Positions 32,983 through 45,262 of a stretch of 64,000 nt of DNA are shown here, piece after piece (position 1 is the first letter of the stretch; every line of letters starts with the position of its first letter). The position numbers were made by a program, and so were the translations under genes. Source of the stretch: Ananas comosus (Eukaryota > Streptophyta > Magnoliopsida > Poales > Bromeliaceae); contig NC_033622.1 of assembly GCF_001540865.1 (NCBI RefSeq), positions 9,367,555 to 9,431,554 on the forward strand, written 5' to 3'. Under the pieces are notes generated by a model. The model was not told the origin of the DNA and searched no databases. It saw only the letters and a list, made by a program, of their open reading frames with translations.

Positions 32983-35213
32983 TGTCACGACCCGACACCG
33001 CCAATTTGGACAGTTCGGGCCCAAACAGACCCGCCGAACGGACAGAGTTTCCCCTGCTCGCCCGAAGCGTAACAAAGTCTATGCATACATATCCAACAAG
33101 AGATGTTAGCATTCAACATTGAGAGAGGCAATCACAGAAACGAGAGAATTTAAACTATCTATTTCATTACTTGTTCACACACAAGAACCATTACATATTT
33201 CACTTGACTTCTCATACATACAACCAAAATGCCATCCCTCAAATACATTACATTTCTTCACAAAAGGGTTTTACATATCATTCTTTTCTTTTTTATTCTC
33301 GAGGGTAGGGAGCTAACGCCGGTGATCCACTCTATCTACTGCGCGACGCCCTTGCCGCGATCCTCGACACACGCGCTCGAACTAGGCTCTGCAAAACAGG
33401 GTGTGAGAACTATTATCCATAGTTCCCAGTGGGTTCGGCCGCCGACCCCGCCGATTTTCCCACTAGGTCCAAGAAAGGCATAGAAACAATAAAGAGGTCA
33501 ACATGTCAAAGGAATAATAGATATAACAATAAGCCTACCTTGCTCATCCACATCTATATCATGCTCGAATGTGTAGCTATGCCTTTACAAATTATGTCAA
33601 CAAGTACATGTTTAAGTTCTCTCATGTATGCAACTATATACGAAATGTCATGATCATGCCTGTGTCAAATCCAAACGATTCGCCCGAAGGTCGAATCACT
33701 CGCTACACATACTGTCACGTGACCGTGACCGTCTGCCGAGGGCGCACCGTAGTGACTCTCTCCCCCGTTCCAATCTCAATGTGATTCAACTCCGGAGCTC
33801 ACTGCTTGGGAGGCGCGACCATCCACAAGCTATAACAGACAATGCGAGTATGATCAAGTCCTCTCATTCGAGGGCCACGTGAGTACCATATCCCTATCCT
33901 CACAAGACATGCTTTGCTCAGGTCGGCCACATATGCATTAGTTTCCAATTCTCACAATGTCATTGGTTTACATACTAGTTCCTCATGAATCTAGTCTATT
34001 CTTACATCATATTCACATGCATATGTCCACTAGCAATTCATACAACATGTACAATATTTATATTGGCATCATATAAAAGTTCTCATGCAACATACATGTC
34101 CACATCTATCTCAACATCATGCAAATAGATATTCCTACAAGTATCATGCAATCATGGATCATTATCCCTCACACTAAGCATGAAATTACCACAACTCATA
34201 GGATTCGCACTATTCTATGCATGATGATATATGATCAATAATAGTAGAACTCAGACATAGAATGAAACTCGGCTATTTCGGATAGCACCCCCCACCTCGT
34301 GATGTCAACACGAAGCGAGTAGCCTAGCAGCACGATTTATGGCCGATGATTTCTTCCAACTGTGACAATTGAAGCAAATAGAATTTTCTTCACTTTGACC
34401 ACCATCGGCTCAACGGAATCTCAATCCGAATGATCCTCCGCATCGGTTTTACCTTCAATTGCGGAAACATATGATCAATTGAGATTAAAACCTCTCATGA
34501 TCAAGAGCTCTCTTTCAAAATCCTAGAGGTCACTATTGCAATAATATACTATATAAATTCATGATTCAAGCAAATAGCAACCTAACATTAACTAGGATTT
34601 CCATCTAGCTAGATTCTAAGAGATTTAAACCCATCTCTAGCTATATGCCATTAGAGCCCATGAAGCTTACCTTAAACAAGCTTTCTTCTCTAATCCAAGT
34701 GATGAAGAAGATGAAGGAAGTAGCTCAATTCCAAGCCTTCTTCTCCACTAAGCTTGCTTCACCACCAAGCAACTCCAATTAGTATTCTCTAATCCTCTCT
34801 TTAGCAAATCCTCTTTTTAGCAAATCCTCTTTTTGATAAAGAGAAAGAGGGAGAGAGAAAGAGAGACCACAAAGACAAAGAGAGAAAGAGAGAGAAAACC
34901 CACTCTCTCTCTCTCCTACGGTTTGGGAAAAAGGGGGCAAGGATTCACTCACACTCATAGGAAACTTGCCCTCCAAGTAAACCCTTGATTTGCACAATTA
35001 CACTTTAGTCCCTCTCATAACATAGGGAGACTTGCCCTCCAAGTAATCTCTTATACATAGGAAACTTGCCCTCCAAGTAAAACTCTTTTACTTGCACCAT
35101 TCCACCTTAGCCCCTCTCATTTGCACAATTACACCTTAGCCCCTCTCATTTGCACAATTTTATATACTTTTATTTACTCTTATTTCTATATTAAAAAAAT
35201 TCGGTACACTACA
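32983..35213 (-). repeat. complete 5' LTR of element 5
   Basis: 2231 bp, starting TGTAGTGTACCG at 35213 (minus strand) and ending CGGGTCGTGACA at 32983. It contains the shared block GTGAGAACTATTATCCATAG with GTTCCCAGTGGGTTCGGCCG at 33400-33440. The CT-rich transcribed start is at 34830-34916, and the U3 holds a ladder of repeats (34956-35160). Identity to element 3 over the shared part is very high, so both copies are young. Confidence 0.9.
34956..35160 (-). repeat. repeat ladder in U3 of element 5
   Basis: Two short units alternate: GGAAACTTGCCCTCCAAGTAA-like units at 34956-34980, 35021-35046 and 35056-35080, and TTTGCACAATTACACCTTAG-like units near 34989, 35091, 35118 and 35148. Repeats in this position often act as LTR enhancers; that role is inference. 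Confidence 0.7.
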
Positions 35214-35429
35214 TGTTTGAACTAGTGACGCCAATAAAAGTTGTATTTATGTTTTATTTTGGGACTATGGAAATAAATTAAACACCCTAGCTAGAATTAA
35301 TAGAACTCTTAAGCAGTAAATATCCCTTGTATTCATTGTGCAACTAATTTGATATAATTGGAGCACACCACATTAATTGTAGTAGTTTGGTCTAATTCAA
35401 TTAAACTTTGCATAATCTAGTTGATATAG
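35214..35429. other. AT-rich unique sequence
   Basis: Flank of elements 5 and the TRIM. No motif, gene or repeat recognised. Confidence 0.5.
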
Positions 35430-35999
35430 TGTCACGACCCGACTCCCAGGGAGTCACCCATCAAAGAACCCATGGTTCTATTAACTAGGTACAATTGACC
35501 CAATAACTTATTGGAGTTATTGGGCCGAAATCATCAGCCCCAAATACTTAAAACTCTGTTATTAAGTTCGGCCTTTCCAACCTTATGTACGCCCATTTCT
35601 AGTCATTCATATCCAATGTGGAACTATTTTTAATTAAGCCTTAGATGCCACAAACTCCCCCCTCTTTTATGCCCTGACAACCTTATCGATCTCAATCATA
35701 CACACTACCCAGAATCACCAGGCGTTCTGGGACGTATCCACGTAGCCTTGTCGCTGGTGAGTTGGTTTTGATACCATAATTGTCACAATCTGATTCCTAC
35801 GGGATCAGCAATCACAAAGCTTATGGCTTGGTTAACCGAGTACGTATTCTACATCCAATAACTCGTTGGGCCAAATCTATCAGCCCAAAATGCTTATTAT
35901 ATAAGCTATATTATTAAGTCTAATGTATCTAACCTTATACAGTCCACACATAACCATTCCTATCTGATATGAACTATACTCAAGCCTTGAAATGCCACA
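35430..35999 (-). mobile_element. TRIM (terminal-repeat retrotransposon in miniature)
   Basis: Two related repeats of about 220 bp, 35430-35652 (TGTCACGACCCGAC...GATGCCACA) and 35781-35999 (TGTCACAATCTGAT...AATGCCACA), surround 128 bp. On the minus strand the interior has a PBS, TGGTATCAAAACC (35776-35764), 4 bases from the right repeat, and a polypurine tract, AAAAGAGGGGGGAGTT (about 35668-35653), against the left repeat. There is no coding capacity. The two repeats differ at many sites, so the copy is old. Flanking bases TATAG and TACTG are at best a degraded 5-bp duplication. Confidence 0.75.
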
Positions 36000-36380
36000 T
36001 ACTGAAACACCATAAACCTTCAATATAGAATTCAATACACTTATGCTTGAAATTAAGTGAGAGAGATAAATCTTGATTGCACAAGTACTGCACTTGCTTT
36101 AATAGAAGAGTTAATTAGCTTAAAACGTTACATTAGTAAGTGCATAGGTTTCAGCTCAACTAGTTATTGTGTAACTTTAGGCTTAAATATTATGCAGTTA
36201 TATTATCAAGTTCGTCTAAATGTTTCTCGTACAAGCAAGTTGGGCTGAACTTTAAATTAATTTACTGTTTTTGGTAATAAAAAAACATATATGTGAACTA
36301 CATTCGTGGGGGTGTCCTAGCTAGCTAGCTAGCGTATGCCAGCTAAAGTAAGCAACATGGGAACAATATATGCAAGCGCT
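36000..36380. other. unique AT-rich sequence, nothing recognised
   Basis: No coding frame, RNA motif or transposon end was seen. A (CTAG) run lies at 36319-36332. Confidence 0.4.
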
Positions 36381-36945
<565 letters not shown>

Positions 36946-37470
36946 ATATATATATAGAGAGAGAGAGAGAGTCCGGCTACTATATTCTTATGAGTACGAT
37001 CGCATTCGTACTCATCAGTTGTTTTCGATGATAGAGTTTCTAAATTGACGATCCATACTGTTAAATATTATCTAGAGAATTTAAAACTTATAGAAATCAA
37101 ATTTTATAATTTTTCGATATCATTTACCTTACGATCAAAAGCTCACAAAATTGACAATTTTTAACGGCCGATATGAGATATTTGCTAGTTTAACGGTGAA
37201 AAAAAATCGGAATATATAGGTTGAATTTTTTATAGAAAATTCTATTCACTACCTAAATAAAGATCAATAACTCCGATCTTAAATTGAAGGATCCGATCAT
37301 CCATTTTTATTATGTCGTTCGATTTTAACCGTCATTTTATACCCGCTTGATAGACTTTATAATGATTTTGAAAAATTACGAAATTTATTTTCTAGAAGTT
37401 TCAAATACTCTAAATTATGTTTAACGGTGTGGATCGTCGATTCTATAGAAAGTGCGCAATTCACGTATCC
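36946..37470. repeat. possible non-autonomous DNA transposon remnant
   Basis: After (TA)n(GA)n the sequence begins GTCCGGCTACTATATTCTTA and contains the inverted pair TGAGTACGA...TCGTACTCA (about 36992-37015) and several internal short inverted motifs (AACGGCCGATATG; TTTAACGGTG). The right end is not defined and no matching terminal repeat was found. Confidence 0.3.
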
Positions 37471-39228
37471 TCGGCCATCACTATGCACATGAGCTGTCTC
37501 GCGTAGCACACCAACTATCATATGGCTCTCATGCTACCATTGGGTTGGGCTCTTAAACATTGCTAAACCACAGAATTAATGAGGACCAACCTCACACATG
37601 CTTAAGAGTTCACTCTTAAAGCGGGATAACACTAACCCAAACGTGAACGCTCGCTCTCTGCAGCGCTCTTAGCTCCATCCGGATGCATCCCAACTACTAG
37701 ATACCTAGTGGACACCTCGGCTCCTTTGACTGCATTCGCCAAACCGGCTATTGAGACAGCTACTCAAGCTGTACCTCAGTGCTTGCTCATCAAGCACACT
37801 TAAGTAACACTCTTGCTAACTACAGCCGGCACGGAATACTCTCTCTTCTGTTTCACCAGAAGTCCTCTGTGAACCTACACTTACCGGGGCACCAAACCCC
37901 TGACTACGAGGAAATTCCTAACTTAACCTCTACACCATCTCACACGATAGAGCACTATCTCGTTTCTAAGCTAACTCTAGCCTCGTGAGCGCTAATCAGC
38001 TACGTAATACTCTAACGAAAACTCGTTACGACCACTAGTTCAGCCTCACTTTAAAAGGCTAACTCGTTTCTTACCAAGAAACGTATTATCATTACGTGAA
38101 TATCTCAGTATGCACCGTTTACACCCATTCAAACCAGAGTGTAAGGGGCATTACCCGGAACTTCAACCAAGTTTTTCCCGTTTTTCGGAATGGTTTTATC
38201 TTTTACGCAATCGTGGGAGTTAGCGAGCTCTTCGACTTAGCTCCATATCTAACTTAAAGCGCCTGTTTTAAGAAAATTCCCCACGTCTTACATTGTATGG
38301 CTTTATATCCACCTTATATAACCTGAAATCGGTTTAACCGGTTTCACGGGCTTTCTTTATCAACGTGTTCAAGACAATTGTAAGGTTGGTACAACCTTCC
38401 CAATTTTTCCTCAAGATTTTCTTAATCTTTCCAAAATCACTATTACCCTCGATTTATCTCAGTTTTTCTACGCTTTTTATCTTTAGATCTCGAACACATG
38501 GCCATGGTACACTACCGACATGGCCATGTTGGTAGCGATTGGTTCCCTCTTTCGAGAGCCCAAACTCGACCTTTTTCCGACACATGGCCACTGTCCTAAA
38601 GCACATGACCATGTCACGTGGCATCTGGTGGCTTTTTCCGACAACATGGCCACTGTCCTTGGGCACATGGCCATGCCACGTGGCACCTGGTGTCCGCGTC
38701 GGACGATGTCTTAATCTCTCAACCTCCCGGATTGACGTTAACATCGTCGGGTTTATGCTGGGTTTGGGAGAGTAGAGAAGTGTCGTCGTTCCTCTAGTGA
38801 GAGAGAGAGTAAAAGAGAGGGAGAGAGAGAGATCTTTGAGAGAGAGTTCCACCCTATCTCCACCTAACCTCCTCTTGAACACCCAAAACCTCGAACCCTT
38901 CCTAGTTCTTCGAGAGGATGTTCAACCTGAACCTACTAGAACACTGGTTCCACTCCAAAATACACTTCATTTCGGATCCCGAACCAAAACACGAGATTCC
39001 TCGATTCAAAACTTCGAAGATGTTCACATCTTTGTAAGATTACCGGTATCTTGTGTACTTTTGGTTCCAAAAAGTACCACGAGAGTACCACCTAACGATC
39101 CCAGGCACAAACTACGGGATCCTTACCAAGATTACCGATTACCTACCATAATCTTTCGAAGGATCAACTAAGATTCGATCATAAACGAATCCCTGTTCTA
39201 TCCTCTTTTAGGTTATACTGTAACAATC
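37471..39228. other. repeat-derived non-coding DNA, class uncertain (LTR-like)
   Basis: No gag or pol. A CATGGCCATG array (38498-38675), followed by (GA)-rich sequence (38798-38845), resembles the U3-to-transcript-start layout of the LTRs in this window. The stretch 37480-38160 is moderately GC-rich with no open frame of note. Borders are not defined. Confidence 0.35.
38498..38675. promoter_or_regulatory. CATGGCCATG palindrome array
   Basis: Perfect CATGGCCATG at 38498-38507, 38519-38528 and 38666-38675; variants CATGGCCA at 38583 and 38645 and CATGACCATG at 38604. Two copies of CACGTGGCA (a G-box-like core, CACGTG) lie beside them at 38616 and 38677. Confidence 0.5.
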
Positions 39229-39913
39229 CCGTGGTTTAAACCCCGAAAACGGAGGCCCACAAAAGCTCCATTTAACTGGAGAACCTTTGAATTAACCCCC
39301 ATAAAGGCGGCGCAACCACGCGAGCCAAACCACTTTGCTTTTCAGATGCGCTTCAATAACTGCTTTGCCAATCAAAACCATGTCTATCGGCGTCGCGCGC
39401 CTTATCTGCAGACTTTTAGTACTCTAGCCTAGGCCTCATAGCACCTCAGCTCCTTATTTGAGGTCTTAAAAGTTTAGCGCCTAACCACCGGCAAGCCCAC
39501 CAGCGAGCTCTCGAGCCCGGCTTGGCCCAGTGCCCACGGCGTCCTCCGGCTAACATTCACTGCTATTCGTTAGCCTCGCATAAAGCTCCACCCAACACAA
39601 ATGGCTTCGCTGATCCAGCGGACATACAGATTCTATGTATTAATAGTAACTACGTGCATCATCATCGATCACAATCTTATGTACTTATGTATTTTACTTA
39701 CAATACAATTCGATGGTATAAAACATATACCTATGTTACATTCTTACGATTCATGTACGAATCTTACTATAATCGATTTCTGTACTCTATTTCCCAATAA
39801 CGTACAATTGTATTTCATCTTTCGTACGATCACTATTACGGATTACCGTTCAACTCTTACTATTCATTTCTTGAACACATATACCTGTATTTACGTGGAT
39901 ATCTAGCTCACCG

Positions 39914-40175
39914 TAACTTGGATCACAGTTCTTGTATCCAACTTGTTTACACCGTACTTGGAATACAATCATTTGTATCAAACCTGTTCTCTTTATTACT
40001 TGGATCACAACTACTTGTATCCAATTTATCCCTACCGTAATTTGGATTACAATCTCTTGTATCCAACACTCTATTTCTATTGCTTGGATCTTAGTGTACT
40101 TGGATCCACCCGTTTCCATTACTTGGATTTCAATTATTTAGATCCGATACTCATACCTCCGTTGCTTGGATTTTA
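39914..40175. repeat. about 42-bp degenerate minisatellite
   Basis: About six units with the core CTTGGAT(C/T)ACAA...CTTGTATCCAA. Because 42 is a multiple of three, a plus-strand frame shows a 14-residue periodicity (YLDxNxLYP), which is a by-product of the repeat, not evidence for a gene. Confidence 0.75.
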
Positions 40176-40305
40176 TAATTGAATCGAAGTCATTTCCGAA
40201 CCTGGATCTATCCAGTTAAAATATCCCTATTCTGGTTGGGAATACACTACACTTTACCTAAGGCCTTAGGGTTTCGATTTACCTATGTGGCTCTCCCCAC
40301 ACCCC

Positions 40306-40520
40306 ACACACGCTGCTAAAGCGGCGGGTACCCGATATCTTGGTAACAGCACCGCACACGCTGCTAAAGCGGCGGCCTACCAATCGGCCAATCACCTAGT
40401 ATGGCGAACAACTGACTTAGTAGCTGTACCGCACACGCTGCTAAAGCGGCGGCCCACCGATTCAGTACTGGATCCGACAACAACCCACTCCACGCTACGC
40501 AAGCGGCGGTCTGCCGATCC
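40306..40520. repeat. repeats around CACACGCTGCTAAAGCGGCG
   Basis: Copies begin near 40306, 40354 and 40431, with a diverged copy (CACGCTACGCAAGCGGCGG) near 40490. GCTGCTAAAGC, with GCCGC beside it, gives each a short hairpin potential. Confidence 0.7.
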
Positions 40521-40919
40521 TGTCCTCATGCCATCCGACACCAATCGACTCCTCGTACACTCTCAAGGAAGTGGATCTCGATCTGTCACGCGCCTGATAG
40601 GTGCTAACTAACTGAAATCTGGCTCAGCTCACCGTATCAACCGATTCCATTTCATTGGAATCCTTTCTTGCCGTTTACGATTTCATATAGTTGTTAGTTC
40701 TTACAGTTTCTTATTTCTTAGCGGTTACTCATATTACATTTGTCCCTTTACTACATTTCTTATCGATTACTTACGCGTATCGATTTATTCATTTCTTGCC
40801 GATGTACATTTCTTACTGATTATTATACATCATCTTAGTTCATTTGATGAACGTACTCAATGTCCAAAACGTATAGCGTAAAACACTCCGTACAATAGAC
40901 AATCAACATATTATTGTAC

Positions 40920-41120
40920 CACTATATATATATACATATATATACACATATATATACACATACATACACATACATACACATATATATACATATATATATA
41001 CATATGTATATATATGTGTATGTATGTGTATATGTATGTGTATGTATGTGTATATATATGTGTATATATGTGTATATATATGTATATATATATGTATATA
41101 TATATACATATATATATACA
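40920..41120. repeat. (TA)n/(ACATA)n microsatellite
   Basis: Alternating TATATA, CACATA and TGTATG tracts. Long open frames here (Tyr/Ile-rich) are microsatellite artefacts. Confidence 0.9.
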
Positions 41121-41400
41121 AAAACCTGATTGTACTAACGTCACGGAGGAACCTGGATAACCAGCTCGAAAAGGGAACCCACCGGCATGGGTGACCCTTA
41201 GTAACTCAACCAAGAGTGGAGTGCAACAAAACCCCACAATGTCCATGTCTGCACTCGCCGCGCCGCCGCGCTCCGTTCCCGCATCTAAGCATCTATCGCG
41301 GGATGGGGTCTCTGGCTCCATCGTCAAGGGGTCAGTCGAATCGATCCCCAAGCTTTCCCTACTGTTGTTGGTTGAACATAATTTAACATTTCTTAAACAT

Positions 41401-42918
41401 TAACATAAACCCTCAAATTACATCTTCTTTTTACCTTGACACTACATGTTACATTCACTCTACACTTATGAATATTACCGTTCATCTAAATACAAAAGCT
41501 GTGAAGGAATACGTTAGAACTAACAATAGTCAAGGACCAACCTTGTAAACATAACATGTCCAACGCTGCGGAATTTCCCCTTTGAGACAGCAAGCCGCCA
41601 GACAGCCGCATGGGCTTGGACTGGTTTATCCGACCCGTACCTCGCACTGTTGAAACTGGTAAAAGTGGGCTATATAGTATGATAAGTTGATTCGTGGGTG
41701 AGTTGAGATTAATTCCTTAGTGGTAGTAGGATTAGCGTATCGGGAAGTAGGTTACCGTTTTTTGGATTATCGTTTACCACCTATGATAATTATCATATCA
41801 TCTGATTAAGAGATATATATATATGTATATATAAAGGTCGAAAAGCTCGGATTAAGCTCGCTCGGGCCATTATGAGTTCGAGTCGAACTTTAATTAAAGC
41901 TCGGATTTAAATCCGAGTTCGAGTTGAACTTTAATTAAACTCGGCTCGAGCTCGCTCGGCTGATAGCTCGGCTTGCGCTCAGCTTGTGCTCGGCCGAGCG
42001 AGTAAACGGCCGGGATCAATTGCCGCCTGAAATCCAAACCGGTAATTTTCATGAAAAATAAAATCACCGAAAAATAAAAGGATAATTATAAAGCACATAA
42101 TCACCGTTTAAAATATAAAATGGTGATAACATAAGATCACAATAAAATACGTATAATAAACATCTTCAAAAATTTTATCGACATTTTATATAAATTAGTA
42201 TCATCGTTATCAAATTAAAACGGTGATTTAGTACAACCAATGTAATCACCGGTATATACATAGTTATTTAAAACTCATATAAACACCGTCATCAATGAAA
42301 ACCAACGATTTTCACCAGAACTAAATTTACAGTAAATTAAAAAGACATTTCAAATTCTTATTATCATCGTTAAAAAATAAAACGGTAATAATGAATCTCG
42401 TATTACTTAAAAACAAAGTTTTTATAGAGTTTATAAAAAATATAAAAAATAAACTTTAATTTAATTTTAAAAATTGAAATTGAAAGTGATTTTTATATTC
42501 AACTTTAAATCTTTAATTGAAAAATCGAAATCTAAGATTAAACTCGAATTTATGTTTTATTTTTAAAAATTAAATTTTAAATAAAGATTTATAATTTATA
42601 ATTTTAAATATATCTAAAATTTAATTTAAAATATCTAATTTTAACCTTAAATTTATCATTAAAGTTCACGTTTAAACTTAGTTTGGTTTTTAATTAAAAT
42701 AGAAAACTTATCAGGTTAGTCAAAATTTAAAGTTAAAAAAATTTTTAATTATAATGTATCTTTAAGGATTAATTCACTATTATTTTTAGTTTATAATATT
42801 TATAATCCCCACTTTCACGTAAATAAGAAATTTTTAGATCTCAGGACACCCGCAACTCCTATTAATTAATTAGAAGAAACGTCGGCGTGGGTTATCAACC
42901 ATGCTCTAATGATTAATT

Positions 42919-42956
<38 letters not shown>
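41401..42956. other. AT-rich DNA with fragments of DNA transposons
   Basis: 41650-41810 is the reverse complement of part of 45811-46034 (shared CAACTCACCCAC...CAACTTATCATA block), so it is one copy of a short element. 41836-42010 is dense in GCTCG/CGAGC words (GCTCGGCTCGAGCTCG), as in hAT subterminal regions. 42087-42390 holds three hairpins built on ATCACCGTT. 42391-42890 is AT-rich with nothing recognised. (TA)n at 42921-42956. Confidence 0.45.
42087..42390. repeat. three ATCACCGTT hairpins
   Basis: TCACCGTT...AATGGTGA at about 42090-42124, ATCATCGTT...AACGGTGAT at about 42199-42227 and ATCATCGTT...AACGGTAAT at about 42363-42391, each with an AT-only loop. They look like subterminal repeats of a CACTA- or MULE-like element, whose ends I do not see. 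Confidence 0.4.
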
Positions 42957-42959
<3 letters not shown>

Positions 42960-43500
42960 ACTCGATCTTATGATAGCCATCGTTTGGCCGAGGCAACGGT
43001 GGGTAAACAAAAACTACTACCTCGGAGGTTTAGCTACTAGTTGTGGCAACTTGTACTAGATATGGCGAATTTCATAGATCTTTAGTTTAAAGTACGAAAA
43101 AGCTATAATAAGAGACCAGGTAGCCCATACGCGTTTTTACTTGTCGACTTTTACTTATATGAGATTTTTCACTACTATCCTTAAAATATTAATTCTAGCT
43201 CTCATATCTAGAACAAAATTTATCAAATTTCTTAAAAGATTGGTTTTAAGTTAACTAAACCTATCAAAATGTGGCAATTTACACTTTTGTGGAGTATAGA
43301 TGGTAATTTTAATGTTTAAAACTTTGGGCAACTAGTAATCCAGTTACTATAGGTTTTCTAAACTTTAAACCAAAGATTTATGAAGTTCACCATATTTAGT
43401 ACAAGTTGCCACGACTAGCAGCTAAGCCTCCGAGGTAGTAGCCTTTGTTTACCCACCGTTGCCTCGGGCAAACGATGGCTATCGTAAGGTCGAGTTGAGA
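42957..43500. mobile_element. palindromic MITE A in (TA)n
   Basis: Arms of about 150 bp, 42957-43110 and 43345-43500, are inverted repeats of each other at roughly 88% (TCAACTCGA(T/C)CTTA(T/C)GATAGCCATCG; then AAACTACTACCTCGGAGG). Both ends abut TA repeats, so any TA target duplication is hidden. Each arm contains its own hairpin (TAGCCATCGTTTG/CAACGGTGGGTA). There is no coding sequence. Confidence 0.85.
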
Positions 43501-43512
43501 TATATATATATA

Positions 43513-44606
43513 TCTCAGCGGAAACATGAGTATTCAACAAAAACTACTATCTCGAAGGTTTAGCTGCTAGGTATGGCAATTTGTAATAGATCTCATAAAT
43601 TTTGAAGATCTTTAATTTAAAATATTAAAAAGATATAGTAATGGAATGCTAGTTTTCGAGTGTTTTAACTATTAAAAATTGCCGGCCATACTTTATAAAC
43701 GATCAAATTGCCACATTTTCTTAGCCTTATATAACTTAAAAACTAGCTTTTAAGATAAGTGATGGATTTATTTCTAGTTATTGAGGCTAGAACTTAACTT
43801 CCTAGGCTAGTAGGTAAAAATCCTACAGCAAGCTAAAACTGGTAAATAAAATATGGGCGAACTACCTGAAATATTACTAAAGCTTTTTAATGCTTTAAAT
43901 AAAAGATCTTCAAAGTTTATGACATCTAGTACAAATTGCCATACCTAGCAGCTAAGCTTTTGAGGTTGTAGCTTTTGTTGAATACTCATGCTCCCCGAAA
44001 TATGAGTATTCATCTGGACCGTTAGAGCTGGGTATGGGCGCTCACGGGCGCCCAATGGGCGTTTAAATGCCCATACCCATGGTTGAAAAAGTTGGGTTTT
44101 TTAATGCCCATTTTGCCCACCCATGGGTAATTCGACACCCATAAAACCTATTGGGCGCCCATGGGTGCCCATGGGCGTGTGTTTAAAAAATTAATGTTTT
44201 ATATAAAAAAAATTAATTTTATGTATATATAAATAAATAGGAAGGATTTTTAAGGTTGATATTACAGAATAGCACAGAAAATATAATGCTTAAATTCGAG
44301 ATTCTGAAATTTATAGAAATAATATACAATACTATAAAATTTATTACTCAATACAGTATAAAAAATTTGAATATCTATACATAAAATGTAAATTTTTTAT
44401 ATTCTCTTTTTTTTCATTTTTTTTTTAACGCCCATTAGACGTATGGGTGGGCGGGTGGGCGCCCACCCATACCCATTACTACAACCGATGGATTTTTAAA
44501 TACCCATTTAAAATGAGTACGGGTTCATTGGGCGCCCCTGTTACTGGGCGGGCGCCCAATGGGTTGGGCGGGTAAACGGTCCAGACGAGTATTCTCATAT
44601 CATCGG

Positions 44607-44610
<4 letters not shown>
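43513..44610. mobile_element. palindromic MITE B, carrying an hAT-like insertion
   Basis: Arms start TCTCAGCGGAAACATGAG on the left and CTCATCCCGATGATATGAG (complement) on the right. The shared interior is CAACAAAAGCTAC...GGTTTAGCTGCTAGGTATGGCAA. The right arm has a perfect hairpin, GAATACTCAT/ATGAGTATTC (43980-43989, 44002-44011); the left arm has only one half of it. The hAT-like element 44012-44586 interrupts the right arm. Confidence 0.82.
44012..44586. mobile_element. non-autonomous hAT-like element, target duplication GAGTATTC
   Basis: 575 bp, ends ATCTGGACCGTT and AACGGTCCAGAC (11 of 12 inverted), flanked by 8-bp direct repeats GAGTATTC (44004-44011 and 44587-44594). Subterminal sequence is crowded with GGGCGCCCA and CCCATGGGT words, as in Ac-like hAT elements. 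The interior is AT-rich and has no transposase. An uninterrupted copy of the target sequence exists at about 46105-46150. Confidence 0.88.

Positions 44611-44688
<78 letters not shown>
44611..44688. repeat. (AG)n(AT)n compound microsatellite
   Basis: About 52 bp of AG followed by about 26 bp of AT, between MITEs B and C. The mirror arrangement (TA)n(CT)n is at 46034-46094. Confidence 0.95.
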
Positions 44689-44689
<1 letters not shown>

Positions 44690-45222
44690 CTCACCCGACC
44701 ATACGAATACCTTCGTGCCTCGGGAAGCATGAAGGTTCAACAAAAGCTACAAGCCTGAAAGCTTAGCTGCTAGCCGAGGCAATTTCAACTAGATCTCATA
44801 AACTTCATGGATCTTTTATTTAAAACTATAGTAAACGGATCACTAGCTTCCCCAAGTTTTAGTTATTAAAATTACCGGCACCACTCGGCCAACGTTCAAA
44901 TTGCCACATCTTTATAGGTTTAGTGTACTTTAAAACTATCTTTTAAGAAATATGGTATATTTTGTTCTAGTTATTGAAACTAGATTTTAAAATTACAGTA
45001 TAGTAGTATAAAACATTCTAAAAATAAAAGTCGGCAACTAAAACTCGGTGAAGCTAGTGATCCGTTTACTATAGCTTTTTAGTGTTTTAAATAAAAGATC
45101 TATGAAGTTTGTGAGATCTAGTTCAGATTACCTCGGCTAGCAGCTAAGCTTTCAGGCTTGTAGCTTTTGTTTCACCTTCGTGCCTCGGGAGACACGAAGG
45201 TATTCGTAGGATCGGCGTGAGA
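44689..45222. mobile_element. palindromic MITE C in (TA)n
   Basis: Arms begin ACTCACCCGACCATACGAATACC (left) and, complemented, CTCACGCCGATCCTACGAATACC (right). Intra-arm hairpins are ACCTTCGTG/CATGAAGGT (44709-44717, 44728-44736) and ACCTTCGTG/CACGAAGGT (45174-45182, 45193-45201). The interior is shared with MITEs A, B and D. Confidence 0.85.
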
Positions 45223-45225
45223 TAT

Positions 45226-45258
<33 letters not shown>

Positions 45259-45262
<4 letters not shown>

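Larger units (their letters stand above)
29908..35213 (-). mobile_element. Ty3/gypsy element 5 (5' LTR, gag, protease, RT; pol cut)
   Basis: The minus-strand order is LTR 35213-32983, PBS 32974-32963, leader, gag-protease, RT. Pol is cut at 29908 by another element's LTR, and integrase and the 3' LTR are not in the window. TGTTT (35214-35218) is the outer flank. It is the best-preserved coding copy here. Confidence 0.9.
39229..41400. other. LTR-like non-coding repeat region
   Basis: It begins TGTAACAATCCCG, like an LTR terminus read from its 3' end on the minus strand, but no opposite end was found. It includes two minisatellites and a microsatellite (separate entries). 41130-41390 is GC-rich with no recognised gene. 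Confidence 0.3.

Noticed and set aside
39943..40182. 79-codon frame with 14-residue repeats
   Set aside because: The repeat unit is 42 bp, a multiple of three, so periodicity is automatic; no coding evidence otherwise.
40903..41351. Tyr/Ile-rich membrane-like frames
   Set aside because: Translation of TA/ACATA microsatellite.
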